This document shows, piece by piece, positions 1 to 12,377 of a stretch of DNA of 64,000 nt. The position numbers were made by a program, and so were the translations under genes. The DNA is from Flaccisagitta enflata (taxonomy: Eukaryota; Chaetognatha; Sagittoidea; Aphragmophora), in contig OZ231127.1 in assembly GCA_965153355.1 (NCBI GenBank), positions 97,402,001 through 97,466,000 of the forward strand, given 5' to 3'. Below the pieces are notes generated by a model. That model made no database searches. It saw nothing but the letters and a program-made list of their open reading frames with translations, and was not told the origin of the DNA. Numbering within the stretch: the stretch's first letter is position 1; every line of letters begins with the position of its first letter.

Positions 1-805
1 CAGGCATGGAATCTGCCCTATCAGGCCTGAAATCTGCCCTCTCAGGCCTGGAATCCGCACTTCCACGCTTGAAATCTGCTCTCTCAGGCCCTGAATCTTC
101 CCTCTCAGGCCTGAAATCTGTCCTCTCAGGCCCTAAATGTTCCCTTTCAGATTCCAGGCCTGAGAGGGCTTATTTAAGGCCTGAGAGGGTAGATTCCAGG
201 CCTGAAAGGGCTGGGAGGGCCTGGGGGGGGGCGGACGGACGGATGGACAAATGGACAAACGAAAGTCCCCCTGTGTTCTACAGGACTTTGTCGCCTTCGG
301 GGCCGCAGCCCTGCTTCCTCTCACTCCAATTCACAATCATGCAAAGCAGGGCAACGGGTATCGCTGACTACATATTGCCCCTTGGGCAACCTGTTCAGGC
401 CTGAAATCTACCCTCTCAGGCCTTAAATAAGTTCTCTCAGGCCTTAAATGTAACCTCTCAGGCCTAAAATCTGCCCTCACAGGCCTAAAATCTATCCTCC
501 CAGGCCTGAAATCTCCCCTCTCAGGTCTCAAATCTGTCCTCCCAAGCCTAAAATCTGTCCTCTCAGGCCTGGATCTGCCCTCTCAGATTCAAGAGAGGGC
601 AGATTTCAGGCCTGAGAGGGTAGATTTCAGGCCTGAGAGGGAAGATTCCAGGCCTGTGAGGGCCTGGGGGGGTGGATGGATGGACAGACAAATGGACAAA
701 TGAAAGCCCCCTGTGTTCTACAGGACTTTGTCCCTTCGGGGCTGCTGCCCTGCTTCCTCTCACTCGAATTGACAATCATGCAAAGCAGGGCAACGGGAAT
801 CGCAT
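1..805. repeat. Minisatellite-bearing interspersed element, two copies in tandem (family 2)
   Basis: The block consists of a roughly 21-bp minisatellite built on CAGGCCTGAAATCTGCCCTCT-like units that turns into its own inverse near 145 and again near 590, so each copy holds an inverted-repeat minisatellite. Each is followed by a GGAC/GGAT tetranucleotide tract and a conserved end (about 255-372 and 690-805). That end contains CTGTGTTCTACAGGAC and a stem GCCCTGCT...AGCAGGGC. The same end occurs near 5515-5620 and, inverted, near 62650-62740. Open frames here are repeat translations, not genes. Confidence 0.7.
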
Positions 806-889
806 TTATGGGCGATTTTGCATTACTGCTCCTGCCCAAATGCATGAGTAGTCTTTTTGGGCAGGTAGAACGCAGGGGGGAATTTCGAG

Positions 890-1250
890 ACGTCCTTCCT
901 TCCGTCCTTCCATCTGTCCTTCTGTCCTTCCGTCCCCCCCCCCCCGTCGACCATCAAGGCCTCAAATTTGCCCTCCCAGGCTTCAATCTAGCCCTCCACA
1001 CCTCAAATCAGCCCTCTTGGCTTGAAGCATTAAGGGCCATGGACCTTAGGAGATCGTGCGCGAGAGCACCTCCAGACCCCATAGATGCAGAATTTTGAAT
1101 TCATGGTCACCACTACCTATGAAATCACTCCCTCCTTCAACTCTCTCTTGGGTGTAGGAGGAGGAGGATTTGTGGAGGACCTTTGGAGGACCTCCTCCTC
1201 CTCCAACACTTGAGGGCAAATCTGAATTCATCTATCAATATTGACCATAA
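890..1250. other. Low-complexity flank of family 2, no gene
   Basis: A CCTTCCGTCC tetranucleotide-like tract (890-950), decayed minisatellite units (955-1030) and GGAGGA-rich sequence near 1150-1205 are present. No supportable gene is seen. Confidence 0.5.
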
Positions 1251-1584
1251 AATCAGTTAGAATTTTTACATTGAGGTGTTTGGAGGAGGCAAAGTGAGTA
1301 ATGGAACCATGATTTGTTATATCATTTACAGTTGTTAAATCATGATTTTTTGTTTCTTTCAGAGTTTTCAAATCCTGGTTTTGTTGGAATAAATATTTAA
1401 TTGCTGGAAAGATAGTATAATTTTTTAGTCGCATGCACGCGACTCTACAACCCGCTCCGTCGGTCGGTCGGTCCGTCCGTCCGTCCGTCGGTCCGTCGGT
1501 AACACTTTGCTTTTTTGCGTCTTTTTGGGTCATCTGGAGTTATTTTGAGTCAATTTTTTGTTGTTTTTGGGAATTATTGGTTGC

Positions 1585-2490
1585 TTTTAATCATTTTTGG
1601 TCATTTTTGGTCATTTGGTCAATTTGGTCATTTTGGTCATTTTTGGTCATTTTTGGTCAATTTTGGTCAATTTTGCTCATTTTTGATCAATTTTGATCAA
1701 TTTTGATCATTTTTGATCATTTTTGGTCATTTTTGGTCATTTTTTGTCATTTTTTGTCATTTTTGTCATTTTGGTCATTTTGGTCGTTTTGGTCATTTTT
1801 GGTCATTTTTGATCACTTTTGATTATTTTTGATCATTTTTGATCTTTTTTTTTCAGTTTTGGTCATTTTGGTCATTTTTGGTCATTTTTGGTCATTTTTG
1901 GTCTTTTTTGGTCATTTTGGTCATTTTGGTCATTTTTGGTCATTTTTGGTCATTTTTGGTCATTTTTGGTCATTTTTGGTCATTTTGGTCATTTTGGTCA
2001 TTTTTGGTCATTTTTGATCATTTTTGGTCATTTTTGGTCATTTTTGGTCATTTTTGGTTATTTTGGTTATTTTGGTCATTTTGGTCATTTTGGTCATTTT
2101 GGTCATTTTGGTCATTTTTGGTCATTTTGGTCATTTTGGTCATTTTGGTCATTTTTGGTTATTTTGGTCATTTTTGGTCATTTTTAGTCATTTTGGTCAT
2201 TTTGGTCATTTTGATCATTTTTGGTCGTTTTTGGTCATTTTTGATCATTTTTGATCATTTTTGGTCATTTTGGTCATTTTGGCCATTTTTGGTCATTTTG
2301 GTCATTTTGGTCATCTTTGGTCATTTAGGTCATTTTTAGTCATTTTTGGTCATTTTTGGTCATTTTGGTCATATTTGGTCATTTTGGTCATTTTTGATCA
2401 TTTTTGGTCATTTTTGGTCATTTTTGGTCATTTTTGGTCATTTTGGTCATTTTGGTCATTTTTGGTCATTTTTGGTCATTTTTGGTTAAA
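1585..2490. repeat. (GGTCATTTT)n minisatellite
   Basis: About 900 bp of 9-10 bp units GGTCATTTT(T), near-perfect, lies inside the element at 1427-3510. Long open frames rich in FGHFWS are repeat translations only. Confidence 0.95.
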
Positions 2491-2800
2491 GTCTGCTGGT
2501 TAAAGTCTGCTGGTTGAAGTCTGCTGGTTAAAGTCTGCTGGTTAAAGTCTGCAAGAGTCTGCTGGTTAAAGTCTGCTGGGTAAAGTCTGATGGTTAAAGT
2601 CTCATGGTTTAAATCTGCTGGTTTAAATCTGCTGGTTTAAGTCTGCTGGTTGAAATCTTATGGGTTAAGTCTGCTGGTTTAAGTCTGCTGGTTTGAATCT
2701 GCTGGTTTAAGTCTGCTGGTTTAAGTCTGCTGGTTTAAATTTAATGGTTTAAGTCTGCTGGTCTAATGGTTTAAGTCTGCTGGTTTTAGTCTGCTGGTTA
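2490..2800. repeat. (CTGCTGGTTTAAGT)n minisatellite
   Basis: Roughly 20 units of 14 bp with TTAA/TTTA variants follow the GGTCATTTT array directly. Confidence 0.9.
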
Positions 2801-2814
2801 AAATGATATTAAAG

Positions 2815-3420
2815 ATGAGTATGGTTTAATTCTGGTTTAAGTCTGGTTTAAGTCTGGTTTAAGTCTGGTTTAAGTCTGGTTTAAGTATGGTTTAAGTCTG
2901 GTTAAAGTCTGGTTTACGTCTGGTTTACGTCTGGTTTAAGTCTGGATTAAGTCTGGTTTAAGACTGGTTCATGTCTGATTTATGTCTGGTTTAGGTCTGG
3001 GTTAGGTCTGGTTTAGGTCTGGTCTATGTCTGGTTTTTGTCTGGTTTATGTTTGATTTAGGTCTGGTTTAGGTCTGGTTTTGGTCTGGTTTTGGTCTGGT
3101 TTTGGTCTGGTTTGATTCTGGTTTGAGTCTGGTTTGAGTCTGGTTTGAGTCTGGTTTGATTCTGGTTTGAGCCTGGTTTGAGCCTGGTTTGAGCCTGGTT
3201 TTGGTCTTGTTAAAGTCTGGTTTGAGTCTGGTTTGAGTCTGGTTTGAGTCTGGTTTGAGTCTGGTTTGAGTCTGGCTTAAATCTGGTTTATGTCTGGTTT
3301 ATGTCTGGTTTATGTCTGATTTAGGTCTGGTTTCGGTCTGGTTTAATTCTGGTTTGAGTCTCGTTTGAGTCTGGTTTGAGTCTGGTTTGAGTCTAGTTTG
3401 AGTCTTTTTGGGTTGCGTTT
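2815..3420. repeat. (GGTTTAAGTCT)n minisatellite
   Basis: About 55 units of 11 bp (GGTTTAAGTCT, later GGTTTGAGTCT). The same unit fills the copies at 12920-13404 and 54345-55466, so it is a core repeat of this element family. Confidence 0.95.
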
Positions 3421-3512
3421 AAGTCTGATTTTCGATAAAAAGATACAATAAGGAGTCAGGTCAGTTCAGTTATTTTTGTCCTGCACGCGACTTATAGGTG
3501 TTGGCCTTGTTT

Positions 3513-4300
3513 AATGACTGTATCACTAACTATTATTATTGGTACTTAACTAGTTACTTCAAAGAAGTAATTTTTCATTGTAAAAATGATGTATCAAAAA
3601 AAAATAGAGCATCTTGACAATCAATCAATTTGCTGGACATTTTATCAGGTTTTACTTACATGCCTGATTGATGAAATCATGATTTGATCTTGGAGGAGTA
3701 ACCAATGAAATCATGATTGGAGACCGCGGTAAGTGACCTTAGATTCATTGGTGTTTTTGTTGTTGTTTTGAGGGGATGGATTCACGTCTCCCATTATGAA
3801 TATATTTTTTCTTAAAGTGCATCTCTTGAAATCCAAATGTTTTTTTTTTTATAATTGCTGTTTATTTAAAGTTAAGAGCTGTCATCTCATCACCCTGCTA
3901 ATTTTTTTTCTTCATTTTATCCCATATTTTTTTTCCCTGAAATGTCAGCTGGAATGAATGATGATTTTAGTCACCAACTGGCGATTTAGTGAGCAGATAA
4001 TTTGCATCACTATTTCCCTCCCCTAAAAGTATTTGTTAGCAGATTTCACTTTACTAATGGCTGCTTGGTAGTTGGTTGATTTTCATTTTTTGCTGTTCAA
4101 TTTTGTTACGATCTATCATACTGTTTTTCCTTAATTTTGAATCAATCCCTTGATAAATATTCCATGAATACATCTACATGTTAGATGAAAAATCATAGTT
4201 ATCCGAGATTGTCAGGATAATCAACTGTCTTGCTTGTTGTTGCGTGACCTTCAGACTGGCCAGCCGACGGTCCTTTCATAGCTGTTTGTGTTTTGTTTTT
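3513..4300. other. No recognisable gene
   Basis: The stretch is AT-rich with homopolymer runs. A weak inverted motif around ATGAAATCATGATT occurs at 3670-3715. No coding signal or element ends were recognised. Confidence 0.5.
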
Positions 4301-4307
4301 CGTGACC

Positions 4308-4310
<3 letters not shown>

Positions 4311-4398
<88 letters not shown>
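4311..4398. repeat. (GA)n microsatellite
   Basis: An uninterrupted GA array is followed by an imperfect ACAGAGAG tail to about 4475. Confidence 0.97.
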
Positions 4399-4400
<2 letters not shown>

Positions 4401-4726
4401 AGAGAGAGAAACAGAGAGACACACAGAGACAGACAGAGAGACAGACAGACATACAGAGACAGACAGAGAGAGAGCGAGATAGGTAAAGAGATGAACCTAT
4501 TGACTGAGATTCAAACAGAATGAAAGACTAACAAATAGATGTTGTCATGCGTTTTGTCCTGCAAACTATACAGCCTGGAATCAGCAAATGGAAAACTCAC
4601 GCCCATTAAGAGAGGTGATAAAGGGCGCTGTTAAGAGAGGTGACATGACAAAGTGCGCTAAGATGTCAGTCAGTCAGTCTGCTAGTCAGTAAAAAAAAAA
4701 AGTAGTGATTCTGATGAGAGAGAGAC

Positions 4727-4802
4727 CCACACACACATACACAAAGATACACAGACACACACACACACTCACACTCACACACACACTCACACACACATAC
4801 AA

Positions 4803-4852
<50 letters not shown>

Positions 4853-4866
4853 ACTCCCATATACAC
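4727..4866. repeat. (CA)n microsatellite
   Basis: An imperfect ACACAC array with TCAC and ATAC interruptions. Confidence 0.95.
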
Positions 4867-5129
4867 ACAGAAAGACAAACAAATACATTTGGAGGCAAAT
4901 GGACAGAACAGGTAGCAAAAAGAATGGGAGATAAAGAAAGAAACTTAAACTGACATAAAAAAAAAATAATGAAAAATTCTGGAGAAATTTGTGCAAAAAA
5001 AGACATGGACAGACGCTTGAACCAAGACAATGTCAGTCTTTAGTGAGTAATGATATTTTGAGACTATGAACTTGCTAAACAACAGAAAATTGGCAGATGA
5101 ATCCATGGTAAAAAAATAACTGTAAACGC

Positions 5130-5625
5130 ATGATTTGATAACGCTTGTTCAAGCCTCATCTGCGGAGAGCTCTCCAGGTGGTTGGAGAGCTCTCAAAGTC
5201 TCCGAGAGTGCCAGGAGAGCTCTCAAACTCTCAGAGAGCTCTCAAGCTCTCCTAAAGTCCATGGCCCTCACTCGCTTGAAGTTAGCCTCCTCCATGCCTC
5301 AAATTTGCCTTTCAGACCTCAAATCTACCCTCCAGATCTTCAATCAGCCTTCCAAGCATCAAATCAAAACCTCAAATCTGCTCTCCAAGCCTTAATTCTG
5401 CCCTCTAGCCCCCAAATATGCCCCCTCAGGACGGACGGAAGGACGGACGTCTCGAATTGCCCCCAAATATGCCCCCTCAGGACGGACGGAAGGACGGACG
5501 TCTCGAAATGCCTCCCTGTGTTCTAGAGGACATCGGCCCTATAGGGCCGCTGCCCTGCTCTCCCTCCACCTTTTCACTAGATCACTCCCAGCAGGGCATC
5601 GGGTACCGCTGACCACGTGCGATCC
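5130..5625. repeat. Family 2 element copy
   Basis: The copy has a minisatellite of CTCAAATCTGCCCTCCAAGC-like units. A GGACGGAAGGACGGACG tract follows, duplicated as a 49-bp tandem at about 5416-5513. The conserved family end (CTGTGTTCTAGAGGACATCGG ... GCCCTGCT...AGCAGGGCATCGGG) completes it. It matches the ends of the copies at 1-805. Confidence 0.65.
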
Positions 5626-5631
5626 TTGGAT

Positions 5632-6102
5632 GACTAGTTATTACTGCTTCTGCCAACCCGCACGCAACTTGGGTAGCTGTGTACCCGACCCCGACCTGCT
5701 GGAGGCAAAACGAATTTCCTCTTTGTCACAATTACCTCCTCTTTTCACCGAGCGTCGCGAATCCTCAAAGGCATACATGATATCATAGGAATAATGCGAT
5801 TACACAAAAACAAACCCAAGAGGGCAACAGTCGCGTGCGTCTGGAAATGACAAACAAAAGAGCAAAAACAGGTCAAAGTGTTAAAAATGTTAAGAAATGT
5901 TAAGAAAGGTAAACTGTTAAAAAATGTTAAAAAATGTTAAAAAATGTTAGAAATGTGAAAACAATGTTAAAAAATGTTAGAAAATATCAAAAAGTTTTTA
6001 AATCGTTCAAAATTTAAAAATGTTACCAACGGATGGACCGACGGACCGACGGACCGACGGACCGACCGACAAAGCAAGGTGTAGAGTCGCGTGCACGCGA
6101 CT
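5632..6102 (+). mobile_element. Helentron-like element fragments, two inverted pieces
   Basis: At 5632-5700 lies a decayed AACAAGG-side end (CCCGCACGCAACTTGGGTAGC, read outward). At about 5815-6102 an opposite-orientation copy ends in (ACGG)n, GTAGAGTC and the perfect palindrome AGTCGCGTGCACGCGACT. Its core is an AATGTTAAAA minisatellite (5875-6025). Confidence 0.55.
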
Positions 6103-6109
6103 AAAAACG

Positions 6110-7980
6110 TCTTTTAAAGTTAGAACTAAATAATGGTTGTTGCGCCGTTAATCACGGAATTATGACTTTTCATGTTTTTCATGGTGTTGAATCTTTGACA
6201 GTGTTAGACTTAAGACTTGAAAATTTTCTTAGGTCAGTCAGTAGCTCAATCTTTTGCATGAACCTGCTCAGCGCTTTCTATAATGCACATTTCAAATTTC
6301 AAGGTTCTTGCTCAAATACTTTAGATGTTATGAGCATTTGTTTGAACCATATCAAGCTGAAAAAATTCTAGGAGAATCTTTAAACTTTCTTTTTAAATAC
6401 AGCCGACAGTGAATTTCAACAAAGATCTAGGCGAATCAAACAATTTCCTATTGATTGCACCCCACTTTTGAAAACCATTTTTCAAAAAAATATTCTGTGG
6501 TTTTTTTCTTTAGGTCCCCGACGCGCGACACAAAAATTTTTAAAGTTTTTTGAAAAAAAGTGAAAAATACAAGATTTTGGATCTAGGCGAATCAAACACT
6601 TTCCTATCGATTGCACCCTACTTTAAAAAAAAAAGAATCCTCATAAAGGGCTTTTTTGGGGGGCCCTTTGGGGCCCCTACGAAGTTCAAAATTTTGTTCA
6701 ATGAGATAAACAGAGTTATGTACATACGCCAAGGTATCTTTCAGGATCACATTCAAGCTGATTAATTAGAACTCAAGCTCATGCCGTTAGTCCCTCTAGA
6801 CCGGCCTCATTTAAAAGTTAAATCAGATAATTCACAAGGACTCAGATTCCGGATCTAAGGTCAATCTGTAATGGTGTGTAGTATTGCTTTACTCAAGGAG
6901 AGGGAGGGAAAGTCAAACTTTTTCATAGTGGAGTTAGTGTATGATGCAACGTGTAAATATTTGTCAGTGGCGTTTTGATTTGTACGATTAAACGATATAG
7001 CTATAAAGCTGTTGAACACAGATATGTAACAAACAGCAACATTTAGGCAACTTCTTTAATCGATTCCTGTTTTTCTAGCTGAAAAAGCAGGATTCGAACT
7101 TGTGAAAATCATTACTTTCTATGTACCTTGTCAAGGACAAGTTATTTCTAACCTAAAAGTTGCTACTCGAGGGAAACTGATTGGCGTTTCTTTTGCATTT
7201 ATCTAAGAGGAATGATCAAAGCAGCTAAAGAAATGACCGAAATTGTGATGGTCTCGCTACAACCGCAGAGAAATGGTGATGGATTCTGAAACAAATCAGA
7301 GGTTCAGACATAAGAATATCTGAAAATATCTTGTGTATTCTCTACAGTATCTTAGATGCAGATGTAAGGTTTGGCTCAAAAAAGTCAATTCGGTAATGGT
7401 TTTGTACTGCTGCATAAGATAGGAGACTACAGAAGCTTTTTAATGCTTGGCATGATTTTTTTGAAATAGCTATCCTCAAGACTTTAAAAATAGGGTCTTC
7501 CTATTGTTTACATTGTAAACTACTGAAGATGAAAAAAAGCAACCGCCAATGTTTTTCAAGAAATTGTATTTTTTTGTTGCCACAAGTATTTGACATTCAG
7601 ATTAAACCCACATGTACAGTAAAACCTTGCAATTACAGATTTCAAGGGACTATAGAATGTATTTCATTATGACAAATTTCGTAACTGCCAAGTATTTGAC
7701 AACCAGAATTTACTCACATGTACTTTTTTTCACCCATGTTTTGATATTGCAATACATATTACAATACAAACATGAATTGGGGTTACTGAGAACAGAGAAA
7801 TAAAGAAGGTAAGAACCATCTAAAAAACATGGTTAAAACAAATCTTGCTGATATTTGTCTGATGGGAAACAAGTTTGTTTTCCACAGAATAAGTAATTGG
7901 GGAGGAAGGAAGGAGTAGGAGTGATAGAAATAAGAACAGAAGAAAAATAATTCAACGAGGATCATCTCCTACAAACAGTT
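6110..7980. other. Repeat-derived, no gene recognised
   Basis: Two imperfect direct copies of a GATCTAGGCGAATCAAAC segment lie at about 6426 and 6579, roughly 150 bp apart. At 7615-7660 TACAGTAAAACCTTGCAATTAC resembles a decayed pogo/Tc1-type terminal repeat; a related end occurs at 47852. The rest is AT-rich without coding signal. Confidence 0.4.
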
Positions 7981-8004
7981 GTGACAACCACCAATTACTT
8001 GAAT

Positions 8005-8007
<3 letters not shown>

Positions 8008-8038
<31 letters not shown>
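8008..8038. repeat. (GA)n microsatellite
   Basis: A short GA array followed by a CAGAGA-rich tail. Confidence 0.95.
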
Positions 8039-8039
<1 letters not shown>

Positions 8040-8040
<1 letters not shown>

Positions 8041-8595
8041 GCACAGACAAAGGCACAGACACAAACAGAGAAACAGAGAAAGACAGACAGCCAGAGACAT
8101 GCCAACAGAGCTGTTCAATGCTCCGATAATGTTTTCAATGATTGTTATAAAATGATCTAGGAAGAAAGTGATTTTCTTTCTCTGTCTAAAAAGTTTCTAG
8201 CCACTGACCAGTATAATCTTACGACAAAATTAGCAATTTCTTTTACTAAAAGCATATCTATTCAAACAAACCTGTAAATTAGGTCCAGTCATTTAGGAAC
8301 AGACATTACAAGATTGCATGTGTGTCTTTGGTACTAAAACTATCTAACCATGAAATATTTTAAAACAGTGACATCCAAAAAGACTCTTTGAAAATGGTCT
8401 CAATTGCCAGACAGTAATTCAGGACTGTAGCACGGAATGGATGGGCAATGGATGGACAAAGGTCGCCACAATGAGCCGGATCAATGGATCGGGACATAAG
8501 GTTGAGACACTAAGTTGCGACAACAGGATGGGGCAATGGGTCAGGACAATAGGGCGAGTAAATAAACTAGAATTTCCTCAATGGGAGATGCGAGA
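8040..8595. other. No gene recognised; GGAT-rich patch at 8435-8560
   Basis: The patch has repeated ATGGATGGGCAATGGAT and GGGACA/CAACAGGATGGGGCAAT-like words, a decayed tandem. Nothing coding was seen. Confidence 0.4.
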
Positions 8596-8948
<353 letters not shown>

Positions 8949-9154
8949 GTCATGAATTGACGATGTCCTGTGCTGATACCACCGGAGTTTGTGCGGTCTT
9001 GAAGTGCCACAAAGTCTCCATTGAATTAAAGTCCGTCATTAGCATTTGGCCTTAAAAAGAAAATATAGAGGATATATGTCAATGACAATGATTATGACAA
9101 TGAGTGTACTAATTATGATGGCGATAGTCATAGGGGTCACATTGACACTGAACA

Positions 9155-9380
<226 letters not shown>

Positions 9381-9714
9381 TTAACTAAGGCCATCGGTTC
9401 AACGACATTTGATGATGGCGGAATACCGTTAACCTTGATGGGAAACATAAACAAAGTCCTCTTCAAAGGCAAACATTTACTAAAACAAACATGAAAACAA
9501 GACAACGAGTTGGACTGAATGGTGCTTTGTGTAAGCTGCTTTATCACATCCCCCCTTTTCCAAACTCCTCAACCTGCCTCACCCCGCTCTCTTATCTTTC
9601 ATGACCTTGTTCCCTTCATAGGCGGCTGGTGAAAAATGGGGTAGCTGATGTCATGAATACCAATCAAACAGATATTTTATGTGATGCTCAATAAACAAGG
9701 CCAAGTAGGCCAAT

Positions 9715-9832
9715 AAGGTGCGACGTGTGGATCGTCGAACGAATGCGTTACAGACAGACCGACCGACCGACCAACCAACCAACCAACCGACGGACACAGC
9801 CAGTTATAGAGGTGCTTTGTCGCACCTAAAAA
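9715..9832 (+). mobile_element. Short GTCY-type interspersed element
   Basis: The sequence runs AAGGTGCGACGTG..., an (ACCGACC)n/(CCAA)n tract, then TATAGAGGTGCTTTGTCGCACCTAAA. Its last part mirrors TTTAGGTGCGCCATAGCACC at 48217 and 48359, a sibling of the main Helentron-like family. Confidence 0.45.
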
Positions 9833-9979
9833 GGGCGTTCTTCCATGACATTATCCCCAAAAAAACAAGATATGATTCGAATATCATAAATTTAAGAAAA
9901 GCCACCGTCAAAATCAGTATGGGGTTAAAACCTGTGACCTTTCACGTTGCCTGAGATAACCACCCTAACAAATTTGGTA

Positions 9980-10567
9980 CAGTGGGGTTCGTGGAATAAC
10001 AGCCTAAACTGGAGGAAGGTATTTAAGTGTTTTAATTTCATTTGACAAACTTGATATTTGAAATATAAATTGTTCATTAGATGCTTTTGTCCCTGAGTTT
10101 TTCGGTTGCTATGGAAACCAAAATTATTTTTTCAAACATTTATTACCACTAGAATATCAATATTTTGAGAAATATTGCTCAAAATTAAATTTGCTACAAC
10201 TTTCCCACAGTATGTTCTGTAAGAATATTGCTTGTTTGGCTGTTGCTAGGGGGCATCACACCTAGCAACCGCTAAATGATGCTCCCTAACAACGGCTAAA
10301 CGAGCAATATTCTTACAGGACATACTGTGGGAAAGTTGTAGCAAATTTAATTCTGAGCAATGTTCCCTGATAATGTTTGTCAAAATATTGATATTCTAGT
10401 TGTAATTAATGTTCAAAAAAATAATTTTGGTTTCCATAGCAACAGAAAAACTCAGGGACAAAAGCATCAAGTGAACAACTTATAATCAAATATCAAATTT
10501 GTCAAATGATATTAAAACACTTAAATACCTTCCTCCAGTTTAGGCTGTTATTCCATGAACCCCACTG
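9980..10567. mobile_element. Full-length palindromic MITE with TA target duplication
   Basis: The ends are CAGTGGGGTTCGTGG and its complement, flanked by TA on both sides (9978-9979 and 10568-10569). The two arms stay complementary nearly to the centre near 10260-10275, so the element is a 588-bp foldback. The TA duplication and CAGTGGGG ends suggest a Tc1/mariner-type source. No ORF. Confidence 0.85.
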
Positions 10568-10569
10568 TA

Positions 10570-11110
10570 TGTGTTCAGCTAGCATCATCGTTCCTCAAAA
10601 GCATTTTGAAGCTTTATACTCATTTGGTATAATGGTATTAAGGATATGAGCTGCCCCGTAAATGCAAGTTCATCTAAGTGTATCTAAGACTTCACTTTCT
10701 GCGTGTCTTGTTAAACACCTTTCAACTTGATCAATTCTTTTGGATCGGCTTCCTCTGGGTTTCAACTTCTCATCTGAGCCAGAATGTCCCTTCTCCTTGG
10801 TCACTTTGATGTAACTCTTAGTGCAACATCACTTCCGTCAGCTAGACCATGACCATGACCACATACCCCCACAAGATGGTACGTGAAGATTGAAGCACTT
10901 CTAATCTGCCGAATTAGTATAGTTCTAATCAACCAATACCTACCCCACTGGACAGTATTGTAGACTGCAATTTGCAGTGTTTACAAACTTATGATGATGG
11001 TTTAAACAAATATACTCCAAATTCGGTCAATCGTCTACTAAGAATGTTATGCTGAGAATGTTTCCTTAGATTTATGTAACCTCGAAATTTGAGGTTTTAC
11101 ATCTTGTCAT
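10570..11110. other. No feature recognised
   Basis: Moderately AT-rich sequence. If the minus-strand gene at 11114-12378 continues past its Ala/His exon, this would be intron or 3' flank. Confidence 0.4.
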
Positions 11111-11113
11111 GGC

Positions 11114-11418
11114 TAATGAACGGAGCTGATGGCTTGAGGTTTCGCAACACCGCACAAACCTGGAATGTGTCCGGTATTCAGAGGTTGCCTGTGAATCGTC
11201 TGCATGTGCGCAGCTGCAGCTGCAGCGGCAGCCGACGGATGGTGATGCTGCAGGGTTCCTCCTCCGCATCCGTTGTAAGCCGCAGCAGCTGCCGCAGCAG
11301 CGGCGGCCGCTGCGTGTGCCGAATGTGAATGACTGGAATCGAGGTAAGTTCCGTTGCCGGCATGATGTAAGCCAGCGCCGTTGCCGAGGACGCCCCCGAA
11401 TCCAACGCCGGACAGACC
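11114..11418 (-). CDS. Candidate host exon: Ala/His-rich C-terminal exon of an unidentified protein
   Basis: On the minus strand an open frame runs from a splice acceptor at 11419-11421 (pyrimidine-rich TTTCTATTTCC, then CAAG) to a TAG at 11114-11116. It encodes about 101 residues: a Gly-rich start (GVGFGGVLGNGAG), HSHSAH, a run of 11 alanines, YNGCGGGTLQHHHPS, a run of eight alanines and HMQTIHRQP. The exon is strongly GC-rich against AT-rich surroundings. Homopolymeric Ala and His tracts are typical of developmental transcription factors, but no DNA-binding domain is visible and the family was not identified. A donor-like CAG/GTTTGT at 11160-11161 would give a shorter internal exon (11161-11418). 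The upstream exon at 12297-12378 joins in phase, forming a GGT codon across the junction. Confidence 0.6.
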
Positions 11419-11519
11419 TTGACGTGGTAGGAAATAGAAAATAATTCAGTCAGGCGCCACGCCACAGCACGCCACGCCACGGCCATGGCTCATCACACCA
11501 ATGAGTTATTGCGGTATGA

Positions 11520-12270
11520 CCCATCATCAGTCATTTCATTCCTTCATTCAATAATTCCTTTATTCGTCTATCGATTCATTCATTTATCTATTAACTCATT
11601 CATACATTCATTCATTCATTCATTCATTCATTTATTCATTCATGCATTCATTCTTTCATTCATTCATTCATTCATTCTTTCATTCATTTATTCATCTATT
11701 TATTTATTTATTTACTTATTTATTCATTCATTTATTCTTTTATTTATTTATTTATTTATTTTTTATTTATTCATTCATTCATTCATTCATTCATTCATTC
11801 ATTCATTCATTCATTTATTTATTCATTCATTCATTCATTCATTCATTCATTCATTTATTCAATCATTTATTCATTCATTCTTTCATTCTCCAATTCTTTT
11901 CATTCATTCATTCATTCATTCATTCATTTATTCATTCATTCATTCATTCATTCATTTATTCATTCATTCATTCATTCATTTATTCATTCATTCATTCATT
12001 CATTCATTCATTTTTCATTCATTCATCCATTCATTCATTTATTCATTCATTCATTCATTTATTCATTCATTCATTCAATCATTCAATCGTTCGTTCATTC
12101 TTCAATTCTTTTCATTCCTTCATTCATTCATTCATTCATTCATTCATTCATTCATTCATTCATTCATTCATTCATTCATTCATTCATTTATTCATTCAAT
12201 CTTTCTTCAGTCATTGTTTTATCTGTTCATTCTTCCATCCATCACATTATTCGTTCACTCATCCATCCAT
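11520..12270. repeat. (CATT)n tetranucleotide array
   Basis: About 750 bp of ATTC/ATTT repeats. It would lie in the intron between the two minus-strand exons. The long FIHSFIHS frames are artefacts. Confidence 0.97.
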
Positions 12271-12296
12271 TCAATCACTTCGTGGCTGACACTAAC

Positions 12297-12377
12297 CTTG
12301 ATGATGTCGGGACAACGTCATGTCCCCGAGAGAAGTCACATCAGTGGCGCAATGAGGAAGGTCAGCATCATCGTCAA

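Larger units (their letters stand above)
1427..3510 (-). mobile_element. Helentron-like non-autonomous element (HINE/pearl-like), expanded copy
   Basis: The left end has the near-palindrome AGTCGC(A/G)TGCACGCGACT followed by CTCTAC and a (GTCY)n tract. The right end reads GCACGCGACT...GTTGGCCTTGTT. Short copies with the same ends occur throughout the window (for example 49500-49640). Palindrome, GTCY microsatellite and central repeats are known features of DINE-1/HINE and bivalve pearl elements, which is the basis for the class. The interior here is swollen to 2.1 kb by three successive minisatellites. The strand is chosen so that the hairpin is the 3' end. Confidence 0.6.

Noticed and set aside
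1839-2503. Long FGHFWS-type open frames
   Set aside because: They are translations of the GGTCATTTT minisatellite in several frames.
7080-7110. A tRNA T-arm-like GTTCGAATCCTGC on the minus strand
   Set aside because: No A box or cloverleaf could be found upstream of it.
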